From NCBI GenBank assembly GCA_033782935.1, contig JAWQEG010000259.1:1143501-1207500 (forward strand): a stretch of DNA of 64,000 nucleotides, in the 5' to 3' direction. This stretch comes from Petrolisthes cinctipes. Its lineage: Eukaryota; Arthropoda; Malacostraca; Decapoda; Porcellanidae. Below are positions 12,300 to 23,322 of this stretch, piece after piece (position 1 is the first letter of the stretch; each line of letters starts with the position of its first letter). Below the pieces are notes generated by a model. That model was given only the letters and a program-made list of their open reading frames with translations. It had not been told where the DNA came from and searched no databases. The translations under genes were made by a program, and so were the position numbers.

Positions 12300-13297
12300 T
12301 GCCTCTTTTAAAATTCTTCTAGCCCAAGCCATTGCTGTCGGAAGTCCTCTAAAAGAGTTGGGTCTTCACGATTGTGACGAAAGCGAGCGAAAGCATCACA
12401 CTTCTCCCGCACAGCAGTGTTGCAGACTGGTGACCACCAAGGGACAGGACGTTGGGGAAAGTGGCCAGAAGTTCTAGGGATAGAGTTGAGAGCAGCAGAG
12501 TGGAGTATATCTGTGAAATATGTTACAGCCTCGTCAGGGCTACCAAAATCTGCTACAGAAGAGACCGAAGAAGTTAGCTCTCTAAAAAACTGCCAGTCAG
12601 CCTTCTCTAATCTCCACCTAGGAAGACGAGACTGCGGTTCGTACCTGTTATTTTCTAAAAGTATAGGGAAGTGGTCACTACCATATAAATCGGGCAACAC
12701 ACTCCAAGTAAAATCCAACAGAGCACTGGGTGAGCAGAGGGAAATGTCAATAACGGAAAAAATCCCCGGTAGGGCTATTAAATTGAGTCACATCTCCCAT
12801 ATTTAAAACCCCTAATCCCTCATCCTCAATAAAAGAAGCCAATAAAACACCTCTGGGGCTGACCGAACTGTCACCCCACAGAGGATGACGACCATTAAAA
12901 TCACCCAATAATATAAAGGGAGAGGGAAGGTCCCGTACACGACGTTTGAAAACACCCCTCTCAACTGCAACACTGGGAGGAAGGTATAGACTAACACAGT
13001 GTAGGGGCGGTAAATAAAAACCTTAACTGCAACAGCCTGGAGCGGAGTGTCAAGCTCCAGGCTCATCGCACTGAACTAGGATGGCAGAGCCACTATAGTG
13101 ACCTTGCCCTTCAAATGAATTGGAATTAAATGCAGAGTATGCTGGAGAACTGGCAGGAATGTATTCCATAAGCATTGTCTCTTGGAGAGAAACACATGCA
13201 GAAGAGTAGCTAGAGAAAAGAAGGCGCAGTTCCTCCCAAGAGGCACACAAGCCATGGCAATTCCACTTAGGGACCAGAGGCTTTTCTCAAACGACAA
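12300..13297 (-). pseudogene. LINE-C1 ORF2 endonuclease domain, broken
   Basis: An APE-like endonuclease that would nick target DNA to prime reverse transcription. Visible pieces are WNCHGL near 13,260, ACVSLQETM near 13,190, a GDFNGRHPLWGDSSVS block near 12,890 and LYGSDHFPILL near 12,680. After these, the linker WWSPVCNTAVREKCDAFARF leads toward the RT. At least two frameshifts separate the 5' third (13,297-13,050) from the GDFNG block, and the frame is shifted again before SDHFPI. The region between this block and the RT (11,770-12,300) holds the degraded linker, with HMGRLTVANT-like remnants shared with LINE-C2. Confidence 0.8.
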
Positions 13298-13299
13298 GT

Positions 13300-15124
13300 T
13301 TTGTCTAATCCTGGGTCACTAGAAGAAGTGCGAACCCGAGGAGTAGTATTTGGGGCAGTAATTGGGACCCGTAGACGAGTCCTGAAGCATCTGAAGGTGA
13401 AGGTAGATGAGAAGGGATATTCGTGAAACAACCAAATTGGTATTGTCCTGTACAGAAGTGGTATCACTGACACAGGCAGATACATCAACATCCATAATAC
13501 AGGTGGAAGAATCATTCCGCTGCTCAAGCTAAAGAGAAACTGTATCTTTTGAAGTCACAATATCCGAGGCATCCACAATCACTTCATGCCCTTCTAATGT
13601 ACCCAGAGGAAGCTTGCAATTGGGAACATCAGTTGAATCAAGAGATTCATCAGAGCCACGAGAACGCTTCTGGTGAAATTGAGAGGAAAATATGGATGAG
13701 TCTACAGAGACGGAACCACGAAGACGTCTCTGTTGCAATTTAGTTGACCTAGGTTACATTTTTGGATAGCGTGTGGCAGCGTGAACCTCTACCACATGGA
13801 CACCTTTAGTTAAAGCCTGAAAATTGTCATTAGCTGAAGGGTCACAGGAATGAATGTCTGATACGGTTTCCAAGACAAAGAAACTATTATGTAGTAAAAC
13901 CGTAGAAACGTTCTCACTAGAGTAAGAAGCAGCTGCTTCTTCAGAGAGTTGAGAGGGTGCTGCAACCGATTTAGATGTTGTCGACTTGGAATGATGAGGG
14001 CGAAAGGAGGAAGCATACGTCCTAGCACCACCATCCTTCTGTCGCCTGAAGCTGAGTTGCCGTCTGGCACTACTAATGCTGATGAACTGGGAGTCAGCCA
14101 AGTGGAGGATATCTTGCTCGAGGAGGTACATTTTACATTGGCGAGAACGTAGGGGGGTAAGCATCCCTGCCGTGAAAGTAGTAACTCTCTGACTGCCACT
14201 CATAAGTAGGCGGCGAGTCTATAGCAAAACAATTACCATACTGGGAATGGTTTGTGAAGTTCCTCTTCCCATGACCAAACTCATAACAGTAAAAACACTG
14301 TAAAGATGCTCAACAAAAGGCTTCACCTCAAAATCATATTTTTACTGCCTTACATCTTTGTTACTCGTTGGACACTATCTGGGCACATAGTAAGAATGTA
14401 CTCTTCTGAGAATTCATACTAGTCCTTATTGTATATACGCCCCTTGCTATAAGTAAATGTTTTATGTGTTTTGATGGATTCAAACATGCCATCATAAGGA
14501 CAGGGGAGATTGAGGAGCATCATGGCCTGTGTAAGATCTTTGGCTTTTTTATGTGGCCTATTGGTAGTAATCCAATTTATTTTTCCAGATACCTAGAAGC
14601 ATGGATAAGGTTAACACGCCCCTCCCTGTAGTAAGCCACAAACCAAAAGGGTCTAGGAATGCGACGCTCCTTAGGGACATGCTCTACAGAGTCAGCGAAG
14701 ATGTTAGGGCAGTAGTCCTTGTCACTGTCAACTAAATTTATGGACCTCATCATTTAAACTTTACAGTGAGTATCCCCCACAGTCAGAGAATCTTTTGCCT
14801 CAAAAGCTACTTTGGCAGCAGCATTTGTATTGAAAGTAATATAGCACCGATTAGATCTGCAGTCACTGTTATAAGTGATTCGGATATGAAGAACCACTCC
14901 AAAACACTTAAAAATGGAGTGGATTGTGCCATAGGAAAGGGATGCAAGTACATTCTTCAACATTAACGTGTCTAAACCGCTAACAGGGTTCGTCGACACA
15001 ACACACGACCTGCTGGGTTTTCACTTATTAGCAGTCTTCTGCATACCACCACGACCAGAGAGTGACGCCTCGAGGGCCTGGTAGACCACCGTTTGAGGAA
15101 GAGACAGGGGAATTTCGTTATCCA
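13300..15124 (-). pseudogene. LINE-C1 ORF1 with RRM-like region, knuckle and Ser-rich tail
   Basis: Start chosen at the ATG at 15,122-15,124 because the same start context recurs in LINE-C3 (63,778). The first ~35 codons are open, then a TGA interrupts. Next comes VSTNPVSGLDTLMLKNVLAS and RCYITFNTNAAAKVAFEA (14,999-14,754), which looks like an RRM-type RNA-binding fold with an RNP1-like strand. A knuckle follows near 14,300, CFYCYEFGHGKRNF, with the last Cys changed to Phe. Downstream are RRQLSFRRQKDGGARTYAS and a Ser/Thr-rich C-terminal part ending near 13,300. Frameshifts separate the blocks. It would bind LINE RNA in the intact family. Confidence 0.75.
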
Positions 15125-15613
15125 TATTGTCACAGACCGTTTTCCTCCCAAAAGATACGAGACTTACCAACACGTGTATACAGAGAGCCGACCTACTCTG
15201 ACACCACCTTCTCCATCTTGAATTTTCCGTTGGTAATAAGGAATCAGGCTGACAACGTTATTAGTCTTTGATTATTAATTGTAGCAGCATAGGTTATGTT
15301 ACTCTAAAGGAAGTGAGTGAGTAGGACTGGGTAGGAGTGACTAGTGGACATAAAAACAATGTTAGGCTTTTCTATATAATGACTAAAATTACTGCACATT
15401 AACATAATAATCCACAAAGCATAAGAAAGATACTCCTACCTAAGTACAATCACACAATAACAAACCACGAGGTTGGATGTTCCCTCCAACCTGGAGGAAA
15501 GCTCTTCACGTCCGGCCTCTATCACTGTTTGCAAGAAAGAGAGAGACGAAGCCAGCTTGGGACCTCTGGCAAGTACGCCTGGCAGGGCTTAGTTACCGAT
15601 GATGCAATTCTTG
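15125..15613. other. No gene seen
   Basis: The part next to LINE-C1 ORF1 may be its 5' leader. The rest shows no domain and no recurrent repeat. Confidence 0.35.
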
Positions 15614-15938
15614 ACTCGTTTTAAAAAGCAGCCCCAATGGCTCGAAAGTTTGCCCACGACTGTGTTGAGACACCGTTCCCAACATCTCCCGGCCCAGACA
15701 CCTAACTATCCAACACAGGACGGCCCCTAGAGGGTGGTCCCTCTGGAGGGCAACACTGTTGGCTCGTACTGGCAACCTATTGCATTTAGTCTGGTCTTTC
15801 ACTGGCGACCTTACTAGCATAGGAGGCCCTCTATCCCCGAATTCGGGGCAGAGCAGGGGCTGGAGCCCCCTCTAGTCTAGCTCGCCAGGTCTCAGAGACA
15901 CGCAAGCTCCCCCCCACCACGTCAAGGCAGTTCCCGCT
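15614..15938 (-). repeat. Repeat Z, copy 1
   Basis: About 325 bp related in inverse orientation to 20,583-20,920 and 63,356-63,660. On the minus strand it begins GCGGGAACTGCCTTGACGTG and ends GGGCTGCTTTTTAAAACGAG. Near the start is a potential nested hairpin (GCTTGC..GTCTCTGAGAC..GCGAGC). It resembles a 5' leader of a non-LTR element, but no coding part follows it here. Confidence 0.8.
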
Positions 15939-16185
15939 TGGGGGGATTAACAGAAGAAAGTTACAGGCCAATGTTTAGAGACTCTGTGCCCGAGAAAGGT
16001 GAGAGCATAAATCAGTTTACTTCTAGAATAGTTCAGTACTTTGAAAGATGGATAGATTTAACCGGAATTGAACAGACTTATATAAACCTTAATGATATAA
16101 TTTTACATGAACAATTCTTGAGACGGTGACATGCAGAACTGAGGCTGTTTTTGAAGGAGCGAAAACCGACCTCCCTAAATTAAAT
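15938..16185 (+). pseudogene. Gypsy-type gag fragment
   Basis: The translation SVPEKGESINQFTSRIVQYF, then RWIDLTGI, then LNDIILHEQFLRR, a TGA stop and HAELRLFLKERKPTSLN is the SCAN-like capsid segment of Gypsy gag. The GES..F..R......RW...... .L.D....EQFL pattern is diagnostic of this fold. The stop TGA (16,127-16,129) sits where Cys is common, just after EQFLRR. Similarity ends near 16,185. It is probably part of the same degraded lineage as the gag-protease piece at 18,263, but 2 kb of other DNA lies between. Confidence 0.82.
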
Positions 16186-16483
16186 TAAATAATTAACAGA
16201 CACTTATTTGGCACCTCATGGTGGGTCAATGTGGAAAACCTATGGTAAATGTTTACAATTACACCTCCAAGTATTTCGTTTTTTTTTTTCTTTAATTGCC
16301 TTGAAATACCTATATTTCATTGTCTATTTATCCAATGACTTTCGGAAATGATGCATTTTGTTACTATTGCCACCCCATTCCTACCCATACAATCTTGGGG
16401 GAGAGCCTGGATATCAGGGGTTTTGGGTGGGGGAAAATGCATAAATTAGCATGTATGGATTTTAAAGTGAAATCATAATCAGC

Positions 16484-16635
16484 CATAAATGTAGAAAATT
16501 TAAAATCTGACCCAAGTTTTGAAATAATGAACAAGCATAAATGTCGAAAAAGGAAAATCTGAACAAAGTTTTGAAATGATGGACAAGTATAAATGTCGAA
16601 AATTGAAAATCCGACCCAAGTTTTGACACAATTTT
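16484..16635. repeat. 52-bp tandem repeat, three copies
   Basis: Three diverged copies of a 52-bp AT-rich unit containing ATAAATGT.GAAAA, then AAAATC.GA, then CAAGTTTTGA. The following 100 bp (16,640-16,740) repeats CCCAAG/CTTGGG motifs, giving small palindromes. Confidence 0.9.
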
Positions 16636-16790
16636 GTAAACTCTAGGGGGGAAATCCCAAGATCTGGGGAACATCCCAAGGTTTTGGGAAATACCCAAGA
16701 CCTTGGGATTTGTGCTCACAAAATTTGGGGAAAATCAAATGATGATATAATACCAATAAGGTTATGAATTTATAAAATCAGACTAACCTA

Positions 16791-16815
16791 CCTGACCTGA
16801 CCTAACCTAACCTAG
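16791..16815. repeat. Short CCTAA/CCTGA run (telomere-like)
   Basis: Five consecutive pentamers: CCTGA twice, CCTAA twice, then CCTAG. CCTAA is the complement of the ancestral arthropod telomere repeat TTAGG. The run is too short to claim an interstitial telomere, and it directly precedes a 22-bp satellite whose unit also contains CCTAA. Confidence 0.6.
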
Positions 16816-16827
16816 ACTGGGGTTTCC

Positions 16828-17112
16828 TTTCAGCCTAAACTTGACATCCTTCGAGCCTAACCTTGGCATCCTTCGACCCTAACCTTGCATCCTTCGAGCC
16901 TAACCTTGACATCCTTCGAGCCTAACCTTGGCATTCTTTGAGCCAAACCTTGGCATCCTTCGAGCAAAACCTTGGCATCCTTCGAGTCTAACCTTGGCAT
17001 CCTTCAAGCCTACCCTTTGCATCCTTTGGGCTTAACCTTGACATCCTTAGATTCTAACCTTGGCATCCTTCGGGCCTAACTTTAGCATCCTTTGGTCCTA
17101 ACCTTGGGGCTT
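16828..17112. repeat. 22-bp tandem repeat, about 12-13 copies
   Basis: The consensus unit is AGCCTAACCTTGGCATCCTTCG, with one to several changes per copy and a one-base-shorter third copy. Divergence among copies is much higher than in the 42-bp minisatellite, so this array is older. Confidence 0.93.
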
Positions 17113-18262
17113 CATTGGGTCCTATCCGTCAGTGGCAATAGTACAATTCGGACAAATAATAAAAAAAAAAAAAAAAAAAATCAAATCTTAACATACCAAG
17201 ATGATGCCCTCTCCAAAATATACACAAATTGATGTAAGAATGAATCCATAATTTTTCTTGAATGCTGAATGAGAGATGAATGTTGAATATGCTAGTGTAG
17301 ACACCAGTCCCTACCGCTACCAGCGCTGGAGATCTGTACCGGTACATTCAAGGTGGAGTCTTGCCTACAATTTTCACAGTTTTTCTTATCTATAATAAGA
17401 TTGTGTCGTACTCACAATTTAAAGAGTTGAATGCATACCTGTGGTGGAAAGGTATGAGACCGAATTCACAGCTTCAACAGCTATTCACATACGAGGTGAA
17501 AGAGCCTACAGACGCTATTACAGTGAACACCATAGTGATCTTACTAATGACTAGTAAGAGCCGGCTCTCTTCGCCTTGGAGCTTCTTGCTGCCGTGCACA
17601 TACCAGTTTCCAGATCGTAAAAATGAAAATTATGAATGAGAATGAATAAACTGAATAACGGGTATGATGAATAAAAATAACTTAAAAATAATATAAATTA
17701 TTTCTAACGTTGTTATAATACATAGGGATAATGGTTTGAATATAAAAAATACGAAAACCTAACTATGACATTGCACTTGTTGTATGGCTACCCATAATGC
17801 ACTATTGTTGACAGAATTGTCAGATAAGGCTAGTTTTTCAAAGTTTGATATGACGTGAAGTCATTGTGGTGAATATTGTAGGGTAGAGTTTGTAGAAAAT
17901 GTCATATGGTGAGAGAAACCAATTAACCAACTTGACGAACGAAATATAGCCTATAGTTGTGTAACCACGATATGTAATATAGTGTTTCAATGACGGATTT
18001 GTACTGTATTATGTTGTATGGGAATATTGTGAAAATTATATGGCTTCAGCCATGTTGTTTTTTGACATTTTGGACTTAGAAAAAAATCAGAGGGCGAATA
18101 CATGAAGTTGTATATTGTGACGAAACCAGATGCGACCGACAACTGAAACCTTCATGACGGTATTGTGTATATGAACTATATGATTGCTGACTCTCGTTAA
18201 AATACATTAGTAGGAGTACTTTATCCGATTAACCCCGGTAACTCAAGGACTTTCTGCTGAAA
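17113..18262. other. No gene seen
   Basis: AT-rich DNA. A poly(A) run lies at 17,159-17,180. Small open frames (for example 17,361-17,639) have no recognisable domain. The last few hundred bases could be an upstream part of the Gypsy relic, but I see no LTR or primer-binding site. Confidence 0.4.
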
Positions 18263-18790
18263 GTGCAGCCCCCTACAACAACGACCCCAGTGCTCACTCA
18301 ACATCCCTCACCTGCAGTTAAACCTCATCGTGAAAAAATCTGTCTTCTGTGTCATAAGAAAGGACATGTTGGACGAGACTGTTGGGGGGCCAGTAGAGGA
18401 CCGTGCCTGGAGCGTCAGGCCCACCACGAATGTCAAGATAGTGCCAAGGAGGAGAAAGCAGCCATTTGTGTGACTCAACAGACTAAACCCACTGTCACGT
18501 TGCCGACGGGCGAGACTCTACCTTTGATAATTGGTGTCAGTTCAATGGGGAAAGGATTGAAAATTACACAAGGTTATGTGAATGAGTATCCTGTGAAGGT
18601 ACTTCGGGACACTGGTTGTAAAGGGGTGGTAGTCAAACAATACCTCGTTCATCCATGGCAAATGACTGGAGATCAGAAAAAGTGCATTTTAATAGACAGA
18701 ACAGTGAAGATGTGTCCAGTGGTTCAGGTTTATATAGACACACTTAATTTTAAGGAAACCGTGGAAGTCACCTGCATTAAGGACGCATAA
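18263..18790 (+). pseudogene. Gypsy gag C-terminus (zinc knuckle) and aspartic protease, partial
   Basis: The frame opens without a convincing ATG, so the N-terminus is missing. About residue 27 begins a CCHC knuckle, CLLCHKKGHVGRDC, which binds genomic RNA in nucleocapsid. The retropepsin active-site region follows as VKVLRDTGCKGVVVKQYLV, with the catalytic DTG at about 18,608-18,616, and then the flap-side strands. The frame ends before any RT motif. After 18,790 the sequence moves within ~80 nt into a different frame that leads to integrase. RT and RNase H therefore appear to have been deleted from this copy. Confidence 0.85.
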
Positions 18791-18867
18791 AAGTTCCCGC
18801 TTTATCCCACAAAACCCCCGAGTCAATTCAAAGTTGTTCCAGTTGGGAGGAGGTAAGGTGGGACCGG

Positions 18868-20237
18868 TTGCCGAAGTCGAAGATCACTGCCGTACCCCCT
18901 CCTTTATTTGTTGACTGCGGGGATGGTTCGGGCTCTACGGGGAACGAGTCTGAATCCACAGCAGATCCATTGAAAGAGTGGACCAGGAGGGATGAGTTAC
19001 ATGCATTCTCAGCTGGAGCTGACCTTCCCACACCTGCAGTAGCTTCTCACGATGACACAGTAGTCGCCGACCCGACTTCAGCGGTGCCTTCCCATGCCAA
19101 TCTAGGGTTGAGTACGGGGTCTACAGTGGGGGCAACTGAAGCTGTGGTGTTGACTGGGGCAACTGAGACCAGAGCACAACGACGAGCCAGGAAGAAGTTT
19201 AAACCTCTATGTGTTAATCAGATAGAGTTTGACGCCTTTTATGGTTTGCCTGTTACCGTAGAAGAGCAGAAGGATAACTCGATTCAGGAACCAATTAGGG
19301 GATCAAGGAATTCAAATATCAAGATAGAAAAACAGAATGATTTATGGTACAGAATTAAGACAAATAAATATGGGGAGGAAATTAAACAGTTACTCTTGCC
19401 TCAGGACAGACGGAAGTATGTGTTGGCATTAGCTAATGAGGGTCTGCTGGGAGGACATTTAGGGGTAACCAAGACTGAAGATAGGGTTAGCAGCTCATTT
19501 TATTGGCCAGGAATGTCTAAGCACGTCAATAGATGGTGCTATAGTTATGCTAGGTGTCAGAAGATCTTGCCTAAAGGTAAAGTGAGCAAGGTACCCTTCG
19601 GTTCAGTTCCTCTTATGAGCGTCCCTTTTCAAAAGATAGCAATAGATCTTGTAGGCCATATTAGTCCTCCATCCTCACAGGGTACTAGATGGGTACTGAA
19701 GTTGTTTAATTATGCCACAAGGTGGCCCGAAGCAGTAGCTTTATCAGGAATAGAAACAAAAAGAGTGGCTTAAGATTTACTAGACATTTTTAGCAGAGTG
19801 GGCTTTCCTCAAGAAATATTGAGTGATAGGGGTTCGCAATTCACTTCGAACATGATGCAGGAAATATGTAGGCTCATTAGTGTAAAGCAGTGTTTTACGT
19901 CTTCTTAGCATCCAATGGCTAATGGTCTTTGTGCGAAGTTTAATGACACTTTCAAATCCATTCTTAAGAAGACTTGTCAAGAGAGCCCATTGGAATGGGA
20001 CCGGTACCTACCAGCAGCTTTATTTACATAGGCCTACAGAGAGGTACCCCAAGCAAGCACAGGCTTTTCACCCTTCAAACTGCTATATGGTTGCACGGTA
20101 AGGGACCCTCTGAAATTGCTGAGCGAGATCTGGTCTGGCGAAGACGAGGATAATCAAGTTTACAACACGTATCAGTATGTGTTAGATCTAAGGAAGACCG
20201 CTCGGAATAACCTAAATTCATCAGGAGAAAAGTATAA
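18868..20237 (+). pseudogene. Gypsy integrase, broken and with the catalytic Glu replaced
   Basis: Integrase joins LTR DNA to the genome. The open part to 19,773 ends with an H2C2-type zinc-binding segment (GGHLGVTKTEDRV, FYWPGM, CYSYARCQ) and the first core strand (IAIDLVGHI). After a TAA at 19,771-19,773 the same frame continues with SDRGSQFTS, giving the second Asp. A TAG at about 19,905 follows, then HPMANGLCAKFND at the third catalytic position. The family has NG..EKFN there, so the Glu has become Ala, which fits a GAG to GCG change. The core goes on to AYREVPQASTGFSPFKLLYG and is cut at about 20,237 by the RTE tail. Residues 1-150 before the zinc domain are low-complexity. Confidence 0.87.
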
Positions 20238-20582
20238 ACATCTATCTATCTATCTATCTATTGCCAGACGCCTTAATCCCTGAAGGGGTGGCCACAAATG
20301 AATCGCCTCCATGAACCCCTCTTCCCTGTTAACTGGCGTCCCTCCTCCCACCCTCACATATCTCTCAACTCCATCCCTCAACCTCACTCTCGGTCTGCCC
20401 CTCCCCCTCCGTCCCTACGCCTCACTCTCGTACACTCTCTTAAACATCCTCTCGCTTCCCATACGCTCCACATGACCGAACCACCTCAAGGTGTTCCTTT
20501 TCACACTCTCCAACACGTCCACACCCACACCACACTGCTCCCGTACCTCTTCATTTGTCAGTCTGTCTCTCCATGTCTCCCC
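20238..20582 (-). mobile_element. RTE-clade LINE, 3' end with (ATAG)n tail
   Basis: Read on the minus strand, the sequence runs from TWRDRLTNEEVREQCG through LRWFGHVERM, with frameshifts, into a Gly/Arg-rich C-terminus. It ends in a tetranucleotide tail (CTAT repeats on the plus strand, 20,240-20,262). The WFGHV.RM motif after the RT thumb and a short-repeat 3' tail are typical of RTE elements. It interrupts the Gypsy integrase relic, so it inserted later. It overlaps in content with the RTE piece at 41,486-41,895 only by a few codons. Confidence 0.85.
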
Positions 20583-20920
20583 CAACGGGAACCGCCTTGA
20601 CGTGGTGGGGGGCCTTGCGTGTCTCAGAGACCTGGCGAGCTAGACTAGTAGGGGCTCTGTCCCCTTCTCTGCCCCAATTTCGGGGAGACAGGGCTTCCCA
20701 TGCTAGTAAGGTCGCCAGTGAGAGACCAGACTAAATGGTTCCCATGCAATAGGCGGCCAGTACAAGCCATCAGTGCTGCCCTCCAGGGACCCTCCTATGT
20801 TAGATGGTTGGGTGTCTGGGCCGGGAGATGTTGGGGAAGGGGGTCTCAGAACAGTCGTGGGCAAACTTTCGAGACATTTGGGCTGCTTTTTAAAACGAGT
20901 GGCCCCGTGGGGGAAGAGGT
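20583..20920 (+). repeat. Repeat Z, copy 2
   Basis: Begins CGGGAACCGCCTTGACGTGG and ends near TTTTTAAAACGAGTGGCC. The nested hairpin lies at 20,613-20,640. It is directly followed by the tandem monomers of repeat X, whereas copies 1 and 3 are followed by other sequence. Confidence 0.85.
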
Positions 20921-21375
20921 ACAGCTCCGGACAGATCAAGGGTCCACACTTCTTCCACCAACGACTTGGTTTGGGCCTCATCTGATCTGGTAACAGTTGC
21001 AGGTGGAGGGAGGGGGGATGTTAGTGGGAGAGGAGAGAAATGTGGGCGGAGCTATATAGGAGGGTAACGAATAATCAGGTAGAGAAGACATGTTTCAGGA
21101 GGAATGAATAAAGCATACACTGTGAATGGTATCAAATCACCAATAGTACAGCTCCGGACAGATCAAGAGTCCACACCCCATTCATCAGCGACTTGGTTTG
21201 GGCCTCGTCGGATCTGGCAACAGTTGCAGGTGGAGGGAGGGGGGGATGTTAGGGTTAGAGGAGAGAAATGTGGGAGGAGCTATATAGGAGGGTAACGAAT
21301 GATCAGGTAGAAAAGACGAGTGTCAGGAGGAATGAATGAAGCATACACTGTGAACGGTATCGAATCACCAATAGT
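20921..21375 (+). repeat. Repeat X 5' end: two tandem ~228-bp monomers with TATA-like boxes
   Basis: Monomers 20,921-21,147 and 21,148-21,375 both start ACAGCTCCGGACAGATCAAG and end ATCACCAATAGT. Each has a polypurine stretch (AGGTGGAGGGAGGGGGGATG), a TATA-like GAGCTATATAGGAGGG and an AAGCATACACTGTGAA block; the first reads AATAAAGC, the second AATGAAGC. A third copy lies inverted at 29,471-29,711. The purine tract directly before TGTTAG looks like a PPT-LTR junction, so a miniature LTR element (TRIM) is one reading. Tandem promoter monomers of a LINE or SINE are the other. Confidence 0.85.
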
Positions 21376-21974
21376 TTAAAGCAGAGTTCTTTAAACTTTT
21401 TCAGTCGTGACCCAGTTTTTACTATGACATCTTTTTCGCGACCCATACAGAAAGATCTTTTACAAATGACCAGAATTATCACCCTTAGAAAATACAAGGC
21501 CAGAAACTGAAACGCAATAATTATTATTAAAAGGTATTCTAACCAGAATTATAAGCACTGCCTCACCTACCCCTCCCTCTCTCTCTCTCTCTCACTCTCT
21601 CTCAAGAAGGGGGGACTTTGAGACTGGGTCGTGGAGAGAGAGGTTGTATGTTTTGTGCTCTCTCCTCTAGCTGCCAGGGCCTGCCGCACCGGCAGTAGTT
21701 TCTTTTTTTTCACCCTTCTGGTGACGACTAGGCTTAGCTAGTATTCATTCCCTCCATAGCTGGTAGTAGATATAGTAGGTGTCTATATCTTTATATTGAG
21801 ATCAACTTTGCCTCCTGCCTATGGTGGACTCCCCCACTGATAGCTCTGGGTGTGGTTGAACACAGACAGACCACCTTAGTGTGGGTTGAGAGGTTGATCT
21901 CAAACATTAGTTAATTAGGGCTGGTATTATCCCTTTCTGGTGTTTTCTTTTCCTCTTCCCACTTCCCCCCATCC

Positions 21975-23316
21975 TTGGGGGAAGTGGTCACTATGTTGCC
22001 TTCCCTCCCAACCCCTCCTCCGTATAGCGGAGGAGGCGGCCATGACCGACCACCACCACCACGAAACGACGGACGATACGAGACTCGAACACCCCTTGAC
22101 ATAGACGTTAAAAATGCTTCGTTTGTAATGTTTCATGCCACTGGTTCGGCCCCACTAGCCGGCCTCAATCCCTTCATTGTTCAAAAGGTAATTAATTGAT
22201 GGCTGGGCTGGTGCGGTTGAATCAGTTAAAAAACTTGCATCTGGAGACCTCCTAGTCAAAACATTTAATTCAAAACAAGTAGCAAGTTTGCTGAAACTTC
22301 GTCAGATCCACAATTATGAAGTTGAAGCCAGGATTCCTCAAGCCATGAATTCCTGCAGGGGAGTAATCACCTGTAGGGATTTAATGATGATGGAAGAGAC
22401 AGAAATAATTGAGGAAATGAGGAACCAAGATATAATTGACGCTATATTCATACCTCGTTTAGAGGATGGTATAAGGAAGAAGACTGCAACACTTATTTTG
22501 ACTTTTGGCAAAGTTTCACTTCCTGAAACTGTCAAAATTGGTTATGAAATCGTTAAAGTAAGACCCTTTATCCCCAACACTCTTAGATGCTTGAATTGTC
22601 AGATTTATGGACACGGAAATCGCACTTGTAAGGCTTCTTCTCCAGTGTGTGGCAGGTGCGCGACGCCTGGCCATGCTGAGGAAAAGTGCACATCAGTGGA
22701 GCTCTCCTGCTTTCATTGTAAGGGTACTCACTCCACTTCCTCGAGGGATTGTCCCAAGTGGAAGCTGGAGTAGGAGGTCTGCTCGGTGAAGGCAGTGCGA
22801 GGTATCTCCTATCATGATGCGAGGAAGGCGGTGATGGGATCGCAAGCGACCCCATCACCCAATGTCTCGTATGCATCGGCGGTGATATCTCGACCCGTGA
22901 TGTGTACTATTAGTACTCAGACTGAGTCAGAGCCAAGCGAACAGGCTGATCACTCTACTTCTACACCTACTATTATTACCCCCTCTAAGACTATTACCCC
23001 ATCTACTAACTCCTATTCTCAGGCTGCAGCTGCTTTGCAGTCAGAGAAACAAAAGAAGAAGTCAGACAAGACAGATAAAATTAACTACACAACCCTAAAA
23101 CCAAACAAGTCACTTCCTTGCACACACCCTACTCCCACTTCATCGGGGGAGAGAAGGGATAGCTCTTCCTCGGTGGAGTCTGGGAGACTCACCATTGATG
23201 AGGAAGCAATGGATGTCTCCGGACGCAAGAACCGGGAAAGGTCCCCCGGTAGCCACTCGCCACGCGGCGGGCGGCACAAGAAGACTAAGCGCTCAGGCCG
23301 ACCCCGTAACTCTTAA
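21975..23316 (+). pseudogene. LINE-A2 ORF1 (gag-like), one frameshift and one stop
   Basis: An RNA-binding gag-like protein. The 5' segment (21,975-22,197) begins with a Gly/Pro-rich stretch and runs to GLNPFIVQKVIN. One extra base near 22,197 shifts the frame, and it resumes as GWAGAVESVKKLASGDLLVK. The central domain ends LPETVKIGYEIVKVRPFI. Knuckles are CLNCQIYGHGNRTC, CGRCATPGHAEEKC and CFHCKGTHSTSSRDC. A TAG follows at 22,771-22,773, then the frame continues with ISYHDARKAVMGSQATPSPN and a Ser/Thr-rich, finally Arg/Lys-rich tail. The stop at 23,314-23,316 lies 6 nt before the ORF2 ATG. It is a different family from LINE-A1 ORF1. Confidence 0.88.
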
Positions 23317-23322
23317 ACCGCC

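Larger units (their letters stand above)
10388..15124 (-). mobile_element. LINE-C1: Jockey-superfamily LINE, heavily mutated and rearranged at its 3' end
   Basis: A minus-strand relic with ORF1 (15,124 to about 13,300), endonuclease (about 13,297-12,300) and RT (about 11,770-10,613). At about 10,545 the sequence that should run into RNase H jumps to a second copy of RT motifs 4-5 (10,388-10,540). It belongs to the same family as LINE-C2 (37.2-41.5 kb), with very similar RT blocks, and C3 (63,778 to the window end). Neither poly(A) nor the (AATC)n tail of the family is present. Confidence 0.88.
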
